A stretch of 64,000 nt of DNA from JASFBA01 sp036172265 (GCA_036172265.1 JASFBA010000084.1:1-64000), one strand, 5' to 3'. Positions 50,518 to 62,168 are shown, counted from the first letter of the stretch. Translations and numbers: made by a program. The notes: generated by a model not told the origin, from the sequence alone.

Positions 50518-51912
50518 TTATCGCACAGCCTGGGCGGCGCGCTCCTGTTCCGCTCGCTCCCGCATCTGCCGGCGCAGTACGGCAATATCCCGCGGCACCA
50601 GGAGAGTGGCGAAGATGAAGAAAAAGGCACACAGAACCCAGGCCGAGACGCAAATGAGGAGGATGGCGTTTTGCAGCGAGGATCTCACGGCGATCAGGCC
50701 GGCCAGGAGCGGCGCCGTCGCTGCCCCGGCCGACTCGATAAAGTACTGCACCGAAAGGGCCGTGCTTCGGACCTCCGGCAGGGTGATGTCGTAGATGGTG
50801 GAAACCACGTTGGGGGCGGCAAAGGGGATGAAGAATGCGGTCAGGCAGAGCATCACCAGGAAGACGGGCTTGATCCAGCCCGGCTCCGGGGGAACCGGAT
50901 GGTCCAGGAAAAAGGCCCGCAGCCAGGAATCCTGGGCCTGCCGCTCCACCTGCCCTAGAAGGGCCGACTCCGAAACAGGGATGGCCAGTACGGTAATGAG
51001 GAGGAGGATCGCTCCCACCAGCACGGCCACTGTGGGCACGATCAGCCGGCCTCGCGGCGTCCGGCGGAAAAGGCGATCTCCCAGCGCCCCGCCGACAAAA
51101 TAACCCGAAGCCAGCACCAGCACCGCCGGGGCCATCGTCAGAAGCACGTCCTCGGGACCGTAGAAGCGTTCTGTCTCCAGGTAGCGGAAGAACCAGTAGG
51201 TGATGACCTGCCAGGGAAAGACGCCGAAAAAGCCCTGGATAAACATGAGGCGCAGCGTGGGCTTGCGAAACAGCCCCCGGGCCACCTTCCAGTCAAAGCG
51301 GTAGGTGCGAATCTGCTCCAGCCCCTCCATCTCCGGTTCGCTCCGGCCCCGGGCCGGCTCCCGGACCGCGAAGAAGATGGCCACGGCCAGGAGGATCCCC
51401 AGCGACCCGGTGAGGTAAAAGACGTTGCGCCAGCCGATCTTCGGAGCCAACATCGTGGCCACCACCGTTCCTCCCAGGTAGCCCAGCGGCATGGAAAGTT
51501 CCAGAAGGCCGATGATGCGGCCGCGCATCCGCGGCTCAAAGTAATCGGAGACCAGGCTGTAGAGGCCGGGGTAACTGGAGTCATCGATCCCCGTCGAGGC
51601 CCGGGTGGCGACAAAGGTCCCATAGGTCGGAGCCAGGGCGCTGAGCCAGGTGGTTGCGCCCCAGATAAAAGAGGCCAGGGCCAGGAGTTTGCTGCGCACA
51701 AAGCGGTCATAGAGGTAGCCCCAGAGGGGATAGCAGACCGCCCCGACGATCAGTGCTCCGGTAAAGACGGCCCCCATCAGGTCTTCCTGGATGCCAAAGG
51801 TCTCCATAATGGGTGTGGTCAAGGGGCCGATCAGGAGTTTGTCCACCTGATGCAGGAACATGAAGACGAAGAAGAGGAGAACGACCACCCAGCGATAACG
51901 GGAAAGGACCAT
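50518..51912 (-). CDS. Major facilitator superfamily transporter
   Basis: The 464-residue protein has about twelve hydrophobic segments. The MFS loop motif is visible as 'GYLYDRFVRSKLLALASFIWG' (between helices 2 and 3), and the second-half equivalent is 'GGALGDRLFRRTPRGRLIV'. It also has 'ASTGIDDSSYPGLYSLVSDYFEPRMRGRIIGL' (core DYFEPRMRGR), the family's helix 4-5 region. It looks like the Spns/organic-anion type group; the substrate is unknown. ATG 51912 with CAAGGAGCG upstream is preferred to 51993, which lies in the palindromic repeat. Its 3' end nearly meets mutS2 (7 bp). Confidence 0.85.
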   Translation of the reverse strand: MVLSRYRWVVVLLFFVFMFLHQVDKLLIGPLTTPIMETFGIQEDLMGAVFTGALIVGAVCYPLWGYLYDRFVRSKLLALASFIWGATTWLSALAPTYGTFVATRASTGIDDSSYPGLYSLVSDYFEPRMRGRIIGLLELSMPLGYLGGTVVATMLAPKIGWRNVFYLTGSLGILLAVAIFFAVREPARGRSEPEMEGLEQIRTYRFDWKVARGLFRKPTLRLMFIQGFFGVFPWQVITYWFFRYLETERFYGPEDVLLTMAPAVLVLASGYFVGGALGDRLFRRTPRGRLIVPTVAVLVGAILLLITVLAIPVSESALLGQVERQAQDSWLRAFFLDHPVPPEPGWIKPVFLVMLCLTAFFIPFAAPNVVSTIYDITLPEVRSTALSVQYFIESAGAATAPLLAGLIAVRSSLQNAILLICVSAWVLCAFFFIFATLLVPRDIAVLRRQMRERAEQERAAQAVR

Positions 51913-51956
51913 GGCACGCTCCTTGAAAACGTTTACTTTGCGCCTATCCGAAAAGC

Positions 51957-54025
<2,069 letters not shown>

Positions 54026-54044
54026 GCCGACCTCCCCTTTTATC

Positions 54045-55313
54045 TCAGTGTTCCAGGAGCGGCAGCGGGTCAATAAGGGCGCCGTTATGACGCACGGCAA
54101 AGTGCAGGTGCACCCCGGAGGCGTAGCCTCCCTTTCCGTAAGTGCGGCCCATCGAACCGATGCGCTGCCCTTTTTCCACCTTATCTCCCACCCCGACGAG
54201 GGGGCGTTCGGCCAGGTGGCCGTACTCGGTGCGGAAGCCGTTGCCGTGGTCAATGGCTACATACCATCCCAGGGAGCCCCATCCGGCCTCGACCACGGTG
54301 CCGGCAGCGGCCGCGTAAATCGGCGTACCCCAGCGGTTGGCGATGTCTATGCCCCGATGGTAGCCGCCGTAGGCCCGGCTCCAGCCGAAGGGAGCGGTGA
54401 TGGTGCCCCAGGTGGGCCAGCGCAACTTTTCTCCGCCGGGCATCTGGACCAGAATCGGTTTCGGCCTTTCCCCTTTGGCCACGGGGTGCTTGGGTATTTC
54501 CACGACCCCTCCGGGCACAAAGATCTCCTGGCCAGGTTCCAGGTGGTAGGGGTAGCGGAGTCCATTCGGCGGATAGCCGACGATGTTTCCGGCCCGCACG
54601 CCGTACATGTTGGCGATCGACTCCAGCGTTTCCCCGGGCTGCACCAGGTGCGGTGCTCCGGAGAGGGGGGGGATGGTAAGCACCATGCCGGGGTGCAGGT
54701 CCTGCGGTGTGCGCAGTTTGTTGACCCAGAAGATGGTATAGGAGGCCACGCCGAAGCGTTCGGCCAGCGCCTCCAAGGAGTCTCCAGCAGCAACCGTATA
54801 GGTGATCACATCCTTCATCAGGGGCAGGCCCGCTTCCTTCTTGGGGGAAGCATCGGCCGGGTCGGGGGGATCGGAGTCCTCCGTCCGGGTGTTCCTCTGC
54901 ACTACCGTCAGCGGACCGACGGCGAAGTCAAAGGCGCTTTCTGGGGGATGGACAGGTTGCCCATAGAGGGGGATGCGGCCGCCCTCGCTATCTTCTTGCG
55001 CGGAGGAATAGGCGACATAGGGGCCGAAACGGCCGACCAGGGTAGAGAGAAGGAGAAGGAGCACACCCAAAGTGGCCCAATGGCGAAGCGGAATGGACCA
55101 TTTCCAGGAAGGAACGGAAATGGAAATTTTCGGAGCAACGACCGGGGGGACCTTCCCCAGCCGTTCCCACAGGACGTCTCGAGCAGGCTCTTCCACCCCC
55201 GCTCGTCTTCTCAGCGCTTGACGTGCTTCCTCAATCGCTTCCCCAACCGGCCGTTTCTTTATCCTTGGCTCTCCGCTTTGCCCCTTGGGAGGTCGCAGAG
55301 AAGGATCTAACAT
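54045..55313 (-). CDS. LysM-containing M23 (LytM) peptidase, membrane-anchored
   Basis: The 422-residue protein has a cytoplasmic basic N-terminus of about 75 residues and one transmembrane helix at about 78-96 ('WATLGVLLLLLSTLVGRFG'). Two LysM repeats follow (about 170-215 'YTVAAGDSLEALAERFGV'; about 220-265 'HLVQPGETLESIANMYGV'). The M23 domain lies at about 310-415 with HRGIDIAN, GHLAE and HLHFAV, the full set of zinc ligands. It cleaves peptidoglycan cross-links, or controls an amidase. ATG 55313 has AAGGAGCGG upstream. The M28 gene follows after 19 bp and is probably co-transcribed. Confidence 0.92.
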   Translation of the reverse strand: MLDPSLRPPKGQSGEPRIKKRPVGEAIEEARQALRRRAGVEEPARDVLWERLGKVPPVVAPKISISVPSWKWSIPLRHWATLGVLLLLLSTLVGRFGPYVAYSSAQEDSEGGRIPLYGQPVHPPESAFDFAVGPLTVVQRNTRTEDSDPPDPADASPKKEAGLPLMKDVITYTVAAGDSLEALAERFGVASYTIFWVNKLRTPQDLHPGMVLTIPPLSGAPHLVQPGETLESIANMYGVRAGNIVGYPPNGLRYPYHLEPGQEIFVPGGVVEIPKHPVAKGERPKPILVQMPGGEKLRWPTWGTITAPFGWSRAYGGYHRGIDIANRWGTPIYAAAAGTVVEAGWGSLGWYVAIDHGNGFRTEYGHLAERPLVGVGDKVEKGQRIGSMGRTYGKGGYASGVHLHFAVRHNGALIDPLPLLEH

Positions 55314-55368
55314 TTCCGCTCCTTACGCTGGCATTGGAGCAAATGGGATACTCAATATGACAATAGAT

Positions 55369-55397
55369 AGTATACTATACACTTTCCCCTCTGTCAA
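55369..55397 (-). promoter_or_regulatory. Promoter for the LysM-M23 / M28 operon
   Basis: On the minus strand, TTGACA (55397-55392), 17 bp and TATACT (55374-55369). Confidence 0.75.
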
Positions 55398-55407
55398 GTT
55401 GCATGCG

Positions 55408-55436
55408 GTGGGCGAAGGCAGTGCCTTCGCCTACCC
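55408..55436. repeat. GCGAAGGCA palindromic repeat, copy E
   Basis: GTGGGCGAAGGCA-G-TGCCTTCGCCTACCC is a near-perfect palindrome. It lies between the divergent M23 (55369-55397) and pyrR (55462-55490) promoters. Confidence 0.75.
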
Positions 55437-55461
55437 AGGCATCCTATAGATTTCTCTCCAG

Positions 55462-55490
55462 TTGCGCCGGCCGGCGGGTTCGGATATAAT
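55462..55490 (+). promoter_or_regulatory. Promoter for pyrRBC
   Basis: TTGCGC (55462-55467), 17 bp and TATAAT (55485-55490). Predicted transcription start is about 55497, leaving only about 25 nt before GTG 55522. Confidence 0.75.
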
Positions 55491-55521
55491 GGCGGCCGAT
55501 GGTACGTCCTGGAGGTGACCC

Positions 55522-56073
55522 GTGGAACCTGCGGAGGTAAAGAGGCCGATTATGTCGGCCGAGGAGATGCGGCGCGCCCTGATGCGCCTGGCCCATGAGG
55601 TGCTCGAACGCAACGCCGGGGCGCAGGAACTGGCCCTGGTGGGCATCCGGGCCCGGGGCGTTCCCCTGGCCCAGCGCCTGTCCCGCATCATCGCCGAGAT
55701 CGAGGGTATGGAGGTGCCGGTGGGCGCGTTGGACATCACGCTCTACCGGGACGACCTCGCCATCCGGCCGGACCACCCCATCGTCCGCCGTACCGAGATC
55801 CCTTTTTCCGTGGACGACCTCTCCATCGTCTTAGTGGACGATGTCCTCTACACCGGCCGGACGGTGCGGGCCGCTCTGGATGCGCTCATGGACCTGGGTC
55901 GGCCCCGCCGCATCCAACTGGCCGTGCTGATAGACCGCGGGCACCGCGAACTCCCGATCCGGGCCGATTTCGTCGGCAAGAACGTCCCCACGGCCCGGGA
56001 TGAGGAAATCCTTGTCCACCTCCAGGAGACCGATGGGGTGGACGAGGTGGTGATCGTGAGGAGGGAAACATGA
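55522..56073 (+). CDS. pyrR: PyrR pyrimidine regulator / uracil phosphoribosyltransferase
   Basis: The 183-residue protein has the PRTase PRPP-binding loop 'SIVLVDDVLYTGRTVRAALDAL' and the PyrR-typical 'LVGIRARGVPLAQRL' and 'VGALDITLYRDDL'. It binds pyr mRNA in a UMP-dependent manner. The start is GTG 55522 with TGGAGGTGACC upstream; ATG 55552 is an internal alternative. The leader is too short for the classical terminator/antiterminator switch, so regulation of this operon, if any, would have to act on translation. Its stop overlaps pyrB (ATGA). Confidence 0.93.
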   Translation: MEPAEVKRPIMSAEEMRRALMRLAHEVLERNAGAQELALVGIRARGVPLAQRLSRIIAEIEGMEVPVGALDITLYRDDLAIRPDHPIVRRTEIPFSVDDLSIVLVDDVLYTGRTVRAALDALMDLGRPRRIQLAVLIDRGHRELPIRADFVGKNVPTARDEEILVHLQETDGVDEVVIVRRET

Positions 56074-57026
56074 GCGCCCATTCCCCGACGGGCCGCCGAC
56101 GCCACGTCCTGGACCTGGACGACTTTACCCCCGAGGAGTTCGAGGAGGTCTTTTCCCAGGCCGAGGCCATGGCCGAGATCCTCTCCCGGCCGATCAAGCA
56201 GGTGCCGACGCTGCGCGGCGTCACCGTCGTGAACGCCTTCTACGAACCCAGCACGCGCACCCGCATCTCCTTTGAACAGGCGGCCAAGGCCCTCTCCGCC
56301 AACGTGGTCAACTTCACCGCCCAGACGAGCAGTGTGGTCAAGGGGGAATCGCTTGTGGACACCGTGCGCACCCTGGAGGCCCTAGGCTGTGATATGGTGG
56401 TGATGCGCCACAGCATGTCGGGAGCACCCTATCTGGTGGCCCGGCACTTTCACGGCCCCGTCCTCAACGCCGGCGACGGGCAGCATGCTCACCCCACCCA
56501 GGCCCTGCTGGACCTCTACACGATGCGCCGGCACTTGGGGCAGATCTCCGACCTGAAGGTGGCGATCGTCGGCGACATCCTCCATAGCCGGGTGGCCCGT
56601 TCCAACCTCTGGGGGCTGAGCAAACTGGGGGCCCGAGTGGTATTGTGCGGGCCGCCCACTCTGGTAGGGCCGGCGGCCTACTGGGAAACCCTCTTCCCCG
56701 GCGTGCAGGTCACCCACCGCCTGGCCGAAGCCCTCGAGGGGGCCGATGTGGTGATGGCCTTGCGTCTGCAGCGGGAGCGACAGGAGGCGGGGCTACTTCC
56801 GACGCTGCGGGAATATACTCGCCTCTTCGGCCTGACGATGGACCGGCTGGCCCTGGCCGCTCCTCACGCCCTGGTGATGCATCCGGGGCCGATGAACGAA
56901 GGGGTGGAGATCGACCCGGAGGTGGCCCGCTGCGCCCAATCGGTGATCGAGGAGCAGGTGACCAACGGCGTGGCCGTCCGGATGGCGCTCTTCTACATGC
57001 TGGCCGGCCCAAGGAGGGAAACCTGA
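56070..57026 (+). CDS. pyrB: Aspartate carbamoyltransferase catalytic subunit
   Basis: The 318-residue protein has the carbamoyl-phosphate site 'NAFYEPSTRTRISFE' (SxRT), 'SSVVKGESLVDTVRTL', 'HRH/MRHSMSGAPY' and 'NAGDGQHAHPTQALLDLY', all hallmark ATCase motifs. A C-terminal 'LVMHPGPMNEGVEI' is also present. It makes carbamoyl-aspartate. It has overlapping stops and starts with both pyrR and pyrC. No pyrI regulatory subunit is seen. Confidence 0.96.
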   Translation: MSAHSPTGRRRHVLDLDDFTPEEFEEVFSQAEAMAEILSRPIKQVPTLRGVTVVNAFYEPSTRTRISFEQAAKALSANVVNFTAQTSSVVKGESLVDTVRTLEALGCDMVVMRHSMSGAPYLVARHFHGPVLNAGDGQHAHPTQALLDLYTMRRHLGQISDLKVAIVGDILHSRVARSNLWGLSKLGARVVLCGPPTLVGPAAYWETLFPGVQVTHRLAEALEGADVVMALRLQRERQEAGLLPTLREYTRLFGLTMDRLALAAPHALVMHPGPMNEGVEIDPEVARCAQSVIEEQVTNGVAVRMALFYMLAGPRRET

Positions 57027-58480
57027 TGCGTTTGCTGATCAAGGATGGCTGCGTGATCGACCCTTCCCAGAACCTGGGGACGGTGGCCGATGTGCTGGTG
57101 ATCGACGGCCGCATCGCCGAGGTCGCCACGGCCCTGAGCACGGCAACCATTGACCCCCGCATTCCGGGTACACAGGTCATTGATGCGGCCGGCTGCATCG
57201 TCGCGCCGGGCTTTGTAGACCTGCACTGCCATTTGCGCCAGCCGGGGGAAGAGGACAAGGAGACGATTGCCAGCGGCACCCAAGCGGCGGCCCGGGGCGG
57301 CTTCACCCTGCTCTGCGCCATGCCCAACACGACCCCGCCTCCGGACACGGCGGCCGGGGTGCGGCAGGTGCTGGAGATGGCCGCTCAGGAGGGGGTGGTG
57401 CGGGTCCTTCCCGTGGGGGCTTTGAGCAAAGGGCGGGCCGGCCGGGAACTCACCGAGATGGCCGAACTGGCCGAGGCCGGGGCGGTGGCCTTTTCCGATG
57501 ACGGCGATCCGGTGGAGGACGGACAACTCATGCGCCACGCCCTGCTCTACAGCACCTTGGTCGGGCTGCCCATCCTGGCCCATTGCGAAGACCGCGCCCT
57601 GAGCCGGCAGGCCGATATGAACGAGGGGCCACTTTGCACCCTGCTGGGGCTGCGGCCCTATCCGGCGGCGGCGGAGGTGGCGGCGGTGGCCCGCGAGATC
57701 GCCCTGGCCGAACTGACCGGGGGCCGGCTGCACATCTGCCATGTGAGCACCGCCGGGGCGGTGGAACTCATCCGTCAGGCCAAGGCCCGGGGCGTCCGGG
57801 TGAGCGCCGAGACAACCCCGCACCACCTGGCGCTCACGGAGGCCTGGGTAGCGGGCTCCCTCTATCGAGCCGTCCCCCTTCCGGAAAGCGAGCCGCTCCT
57901 CATGCCGCCGGCCGATTTCCCGCCCTACCACCCCAACACCAAGGTCAACCCGCCGTTGCGCCGGCGGGCCGACCTGGAGGCCCTCTGGGAGGGCCTGCGC
58001 GATGGGACGATCGATGCCATTGCTACCGACCACGCCCCCCACACGTGGGTAGATAAGGAGTGCGAGTTTGCCCTGGCCCGCCCGGGTTTCTCCGGGCTGG
58101 AAACGGCGCTGTCGCTCCTCCTCGTCCTTTCTCACCAGAACCTGGTGGACCTTTCCACCGTGGTGGGGGCGCTCACCTGCAACCCGGCACGCCTGCTGGG
58201 GCTTCCCTACGGCACCCTTCAGGTGGGCCGGCCGGCCGACATCACCATCTTCGACCCGGAGGAGGAATGGACCGTCCGGCCCGAGGACTTTGCCTCCCGG
58301 GGCAAAAACACCCCCCTGGCCGGCCTGACACTACGGGGCCGGGTGCGCTGGACCCTCCTGGAGGGGCGAACGGTCTGGGGCCCTCCCCCCATCCCCGGAG
58401 ATCGGTACCAACCCCGACCTCAAGTCTCCCGCCTGGAGGGCCTCCTGGGGAAAACTGGGCTGCTTCCGCCCCGGGATTAG
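57026..58480 (+). CDS. pyrC: Dihydroorotase (type I)
   Basis: The 484-residue amidohydrolase has the metal-binding 'VDLHCHLRQPGEEDKETI', 'LAHCEDRAL', 'HICHVSTAGAVELI' and 'AIATDHAPHT'. It cyclises carbamoyl-aspartate to dihydroorotate. ATG 57026 follows AAGGAGG and overlaps the pyrB stop by one base. The C-terminal tail beyond the family core (about residue 440 on) is proline-rich. The frame upstream of 57026 is antisense-like and rejected. Confidence 0.95.
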   Translation: MRLLIKDGCVIDPSQNLGTVADVLVIDGRIAEVATALSTATIDPRIPGTQVIDAAGCIVAPGFVDLHCHLRQPGEEDKETIASGTQAAARGGFTLLCAMPNTTPPPDTAAGVRQVLEMAAQEGVVRVLPVGALSKGRAGRELTEMAELAEAGAVAFSDDGDPVEDGQLMRHALLYSTLVGLPILAHCEDRALSRQADMNEGPLCTLLGLRPYPAAAEVAAVAREIALAELTGGRLHICHVSTAGAVELIRQAKARGVRVSAETTPHHLALTEAWVAGSLYRAVPLPESEPLLMPPADFPPYHPNTKVNPPLRRRADLEALWEGLRDGTIDAIATDHAPHTWVDKECEFALARPGFSGLETALSLLLVLSHQNLVDLSTVVGALTCNPARLLGLPYGTLQVGRPADITIFDPEEEWTVRPEDFASRGKNTPLAGLTLRGRVRWTLLEGRTVWGPPPIPGDRYQPRPQVSRLEGLLGKTGLLPPRD

Positions 58481-58581
58481 CCGTCCCGGCTTTCCCTCCA
58501 TCCCCCTTCTCTTCCGAAACAGGAAGGCGGCTGTTCCGCCGAGGTCGCCCGGTGCCCTCCTCGGGACCGCGCAGTGCCGCT

Positions 58582-58600
58582 CACGAATACACGATTCGTG
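58582..58600. terminator. Palindrome between convergent pyrC and TPR genes
   Basis: CACGAAT-ACACG-ATTCGTG is a perfect 7-bp stem about 100 bp past the pyrC stop and 30 bp past the TPR stop on the other strand. It has no T-tract, so termination is only possible. Confidence 0.3.
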
Positions 58601-58628
58601 CATTCGTATCCGCCCCCGGCATCAGCAC

Positions 58629-60204
58629 CTACGACGCACTCGAAAGCGCCGCCAGGACCAGAGCCAGGGCCTGACGGCCCGCTTCGTCCAGTCCCGACGA
58701 TAGGCGCTCCAGATCGCGCTCCCCTTCCAGGATACGTTGCAGGGCCCGGGCCAGCGTTGTCCTATCCTCGGCCCGGGCCATCTGCTCCAGCGCCTCCCGG
58801 ATAGGCCGGGCGGCCTCCCCCCGGATGTCCCCCCGCGCCACGGCCGCCACGCCCTGGAGGAGGGGAAGCATCCGGACCACCGCCGGAGGGAGCGAGACCG
58901 CTTCCACCGCCTGCCGGGCCTGCTCCGCCAGTTGCGGGAGGCCGATTCCGTCAAAGATTTCCGCCGCCTGCAGGAGGTAGGGGCGGGCCTCCTCCGTACG
59001 GCCCAGTTCCCGCAGGACCAGGCCGAAGTTATACAGGTCGGCGGCGACATCGTAGCGACTGCCGATTTCTTCATGCCGGCGAACGGCCTCCTGGAGCAAC
59101 CGCCGGGCCTCCTCATCCCGGCCCTCCTTCAGCGCCAGGCGGCTCAGGGAGGCCAGGGTATTGGCCTCCCCCAGCCGGGAGCCTACGGCCCGATAGAGCC
59201 CCAGCGCCGCCTCATAGGAGGCCAGCGCCGCATCCATTTCCTTCCGAAAACTCTGCACGTCCCCGATGGCCTTCCGGGTGTTGGCCTCTCCCCAGCCGGT
59301 CGCCTACGGCCCGATAGAGCCCCAGCGCCGCCTCGTAGGAGGCCAGCGCCGCATCGTATTCATCCAGGTAGTACAGCGTAAGCCCCAGGGAGTGGAAAAT
59401 GTGGGCTCGCTCGGTCTCCTGACGCCCCTCCGTCTCCACAATGGCCAGGGCCTGTTCCAGTTCCCGCCGGGATTCCTGCCAGAGATTCTCTTGCCGGAGC
59501 AGGTCCCCCAGTTCCCGGTGGAGACGGGCCGCCAGGATAGTATGACCCGCTCCTACTCTTGCCATGTCCCCCAGGAGTTGACGGAGTAAACCCATGCGGG
59601 CCTGGCGGTCTTCCGGAGTTCCCGCAGGAATGCTCGTCTCAGCCACTTTTTGCGAAACTTTCAGCAGCCACGGGGCAAAGAGACGGAACACAAAGACCTG
59701 GCGGCGAAAGGCCCAGAAGTCCGGGGCCAACTGGTGAACCCGTCTCTCTGTGTCATAGGGGAACCATAGGACCATCGGATAGGGAAGACGGCCTAAAACT
59801 TCCCGCCGGTAGTTCAGATAGCGGGCAACGGTGTCCACCGTTTCCGGGTCAATGATCAGAAAAACCGCATCACCTCCCACCCCTTCTTCAGAAGCCAACC
59901 GGGGCAGAAAGTCCTGAGAGGCCTGGTTGATCTTGAAAACCCGTATTCTCCAATCCGGGAGGCGCGCGGCCACTTCAGCGATCAGGCGATCGCGCAGGAG
60001 GGGGGAATCGTAAAAGGCCAGGAAGAGAGCAGGGTGCCCGCGCAGGGAACCCAGTGCGACACAAAGCCGCTCCAGTTCCTGAAAGCCTTCCTCATCCAGG
60101 GCGAGGGGTTCGGCCAGCAACCCCGTGAGCGGCACAGGCCAGGAAGGGACCTCTTCCAGGGTTGCTACAGGAGAGATTTCACGATCGGATGAACGTCCCA
60201 CCAC
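58629..60204 (-). pseudogene. TPR protein with an internal frameshift
   Basis: Two overlapping frames (60204-59212 and 59258-58629) together encode one protein of about 520 residues. The N-terminal ~165 residues form an alpha/beta domain ('HPALFLAFYDSPLLRDRLIAEVAARLPDWRIRVFKI', 'VLGRLPYPMVLWFP'; fragments shown) similar, from memory, to N-termini of cyanobacterial TPR proteins. Several TPR units follow. The break is at about 59285-59293: CTGGGGAGAGGCC stands where the neighbouring TPR copy has CTGGGGGAGGCC, one extra base. The two copies of this unit (about 59166-59235 and 59284-59355) are near-identical and 120 bp apart. GTG 60204 overlaps the ATPase stop. It could be a true mutation, a phase-variable slip or a sequence error. 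Confidence 0.75.
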
Positions 60205-61436
60205 GAATCCTCGTTAGAGTACTCTAAAATGCTCAGGTTATGGAGAAGTTCCAGCAAAGCCAATTCTGATTCCTCTTCTTCAGGCCGCTGCCGAACACGA
60301 TGAATTTCCCGCACCCGCTTATCCCGGTGGACCATTTGTAACTGTGGGTAATGTTCGGCCCGCAGGGAACGCTGATACTCGTTTCGGATGGTAGAAACGG
60401 CCGTCTGGGCTATAAGAAGGTCTATACTTTCTTTCCCTCTTACACGGGCCTCGTTGCAGGCCATTTGCATCAGCGTGGTCATCTCTCGCATAACCCCGCC
60501 GCTCATCTCAATAAGGAACTCCAGCGCGTCCGGGGTAATCAACCCAAGTTCCATCCGGCGGGCGACCATCTTCCGCATAATGCTTCGCCCTTTTTCATCA
60601 GGAGTTCCATCACGGTTCTGTATCTTGATATTGGGAAGGACAAACCAGCCGCTGAAACTTCGGGCAACCGAACGGAACTCCGCTGTGTACAGAAGGGCGA
60701 GGGGAATGGTGTAGATGATTTTGCAGGGGAGTTGTGTCAATGTTGTGGCATGACGATAAAATAATTCCTGGGCTGTAGCGATGTCCGGTTTATCCAGGTC
60801 ATCAATGGCAACCAGGACGCTCCGTATTAACTGGGTACGAACCAAACTGGCAAGCCAGGCGATATGGGTGACCAGGTCAGAAACTCTATGGGCCAGCGCT
60901 TGACGCAAATATTCCCGGGTAACCGCTTCCAGACGGAGTTTCCCTTGAGGGCCGATAAGCCCTTCAAACCAGAGGCTCAGCAACTCAATGGGCGAGACTT
61001 TCTCCGGTCGGAGGAAGCCGACAGGCTCGCTCTGAGGCAACCAGAATCGTTCCAGCAGGCTTATTAGCCCTTCGTCCATCTGCACCCCGGCCTGGCGGGC
61101 CGCGCGGTACAGGCCGGCTTCAATCGCTATCACCAAGTCCACGTACCTCAGGTCCAGCGGGTCCAACACGTCGGCAAGGGAGAGAGGGACAACGAGGAAG
61201 GCCTCCTGAATTTGGGGGTCCGCCAGAAGGCGATTCAGTTCGGTGGATTTACCACACCCCCGGTGTCCGGTAAACAAGATTTTGTCCGGAGAATCCGGTG
61301 CTCTGAGCAGAATTGGACGGATGCGATCCACCGGATTGGGCTCCCGGCCCACATAATATAATTCTAACTGGGGACCGCTGAGGGGTTTCAGCGGGTCAAA
61401 GGCCAGATAGGCATCGTCCAGATTGGTGGCGATCAT
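60165..61436 (-). CDS. P-loop ATPase (KAP/STAND-adjacent type)
   Basis: The 423-residue soluble protein has Walker A 'ILFTGHRGCGKSTELNRLLAD' (about 52-70; core GHRGCGKS) and Walker B 'VLVAIDDLDKPD' (about 215). An N-terminal 'LELYYVGREPNPVDRI' resembles linkers in STAND/ORC-like ATPases. The C-terminal region (about 285-420) looks helical, with 'MSGGVMREMTTLMQMA' like a lid or sensor-2 region. ATG 61436 follows AAAGGAGAG. It is flanked by a TPR gene (40-bp overlap) and a membrane-protein gene, an arrangement suggesting a sensor-switch module. Confidence 0.7.
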   Translation of the reverse strand: MIATNLDDAYLAFDPLKPLSGPQLELYYVGREPNPVDRIRPILLRAPDSPDKILFTGHRGCGKSTELNRLLADPQIQEAFLVVPLSLADVLDPLDLRYVDLVIAIEAGLYRAARQAGVQMDEGLISLLERFWLPQSEPVGFLRPEKVSPIELLSLWFEGLIGPQGKLRLEAVTREYLRQALAHRVSDLVTHIAWLASLVRTQLIRSVLVAIDDLDKPDIATAQELFYRHATTLTQLPCKIIYTIPLALLYTAEFRSVARSFSGWFVLPNIKIQNRDGTPDEKGRSIMRKMVARRMELGLITPDALEFLIEMSGGVMREMTTLMQMACNEARVRGKESIDLLIAQTAVSTIRNEYQRSLRAEHYPQLQMVHRDKRVREIHRVRQRPEEEESELALLELLHNLSILEYSNEDSWWDVHPIVKSLL

Positions 61437-61529
61437 CTTTCTCTCCTTTCGTTATGGGCCCGGACGATCTCCGCCGTCAGTGGGCTGCTGAGCAGGAAGA
61501 GGATATGGGGGTGGCCTGGCGCGGGCATC

Positions 61530-62153
61530 TCATTTCTCCATTGCTTTCAGCCGTTCCTGAAGGAAGTCGTAGCCGCCCTGGGTCAGGAGGTACGCGGCCA
61601 GGGCCAGGGCTCGCTCTCTTTCCTCCCGGCTGCGCAGTTTCTCCAGGTAGGCCTCCACCTGGTCGGGGGGATGGAGAGCAGAGGCGCGGGCAAAAAGGGA
61701 GACCTGATGCTCCAGTTCCTCCACGGGGAGGCGAGTTGCCTGTTCCAGAAGGCGGATGCGGCCGGGGAGGAGGCTCTGATTGATCTGCTCCCAGCAGAAG
61801 CGCTGAAGGCGGCCGTAGAGGTCGGCCAGGGAGAGGGAGACTGCCTCCCCTATCTCCGGGTTCAGGGGCTGGAGGAGATTGATGCGGGTACGGAGGAGGG
61901 CCTGCCATCCCAGCCCCGCCGCCAGAGCCAGGAGGTAGGGGTTGGCCGCAGGAAAGGCGAACCACACCAGGGCAAAGATCGGAAGGGCGAGGGCTCCGTT
62001 GATCGCTATCAGCAGCCCGCTCCATCCACTCCGTAGCGCCCGACGAACGTCGCTCGGGAAGGCCTGGACCACCTCAGTCAGGGCCCAGAGGCCAGCCAGG
62101 ACAGCCACCAGCAGGTAGGGACCCAGTGCGTTGACCACGTCGCTGGCTGTCAT
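61530..62153 (-). CDS. Membrane protein of unknown function in the ATPase-TPR operon
   Basis: The 207-residue protein has three hydrophobic segments (about 8-28, 42-65, 70-88), then a soluble helical C-terminal domain of about 115 residues that includes 'EIGEAVSLSLADLYGRLQRFCWEQINQSLLPG' (partly shown). I recognise no family. It begins 15 bp after the winged-helix gene and ends 93 bp before the ATPase gene. Confidence 0.65.
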   Translation of the reverse strand: MTASDVVNALGPYLLVAVLAGLWALTEVVQAFPSDVRRALRSGWSGLLIAINGALALPIFALVWFAFPAANPYLLALAAGLGWQALLRTRINLLQPLNPEIGEAVSLSLADLYGRLQRFCWEQINQSLLPGRIRLLEQATRLPVEELEHQVSLFARASALHPPDQVEAYLEKLRSREERERALALAAYLLTQGGYDFLQERLKAMEK

Positions 62154-62168
62154 TGGGGCGCCCGTCCT

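Noticed and set aside
55491..55521. PyrR attenuator
   Set aside because: The leader is about 25 nt and contains no terminator hairpin.
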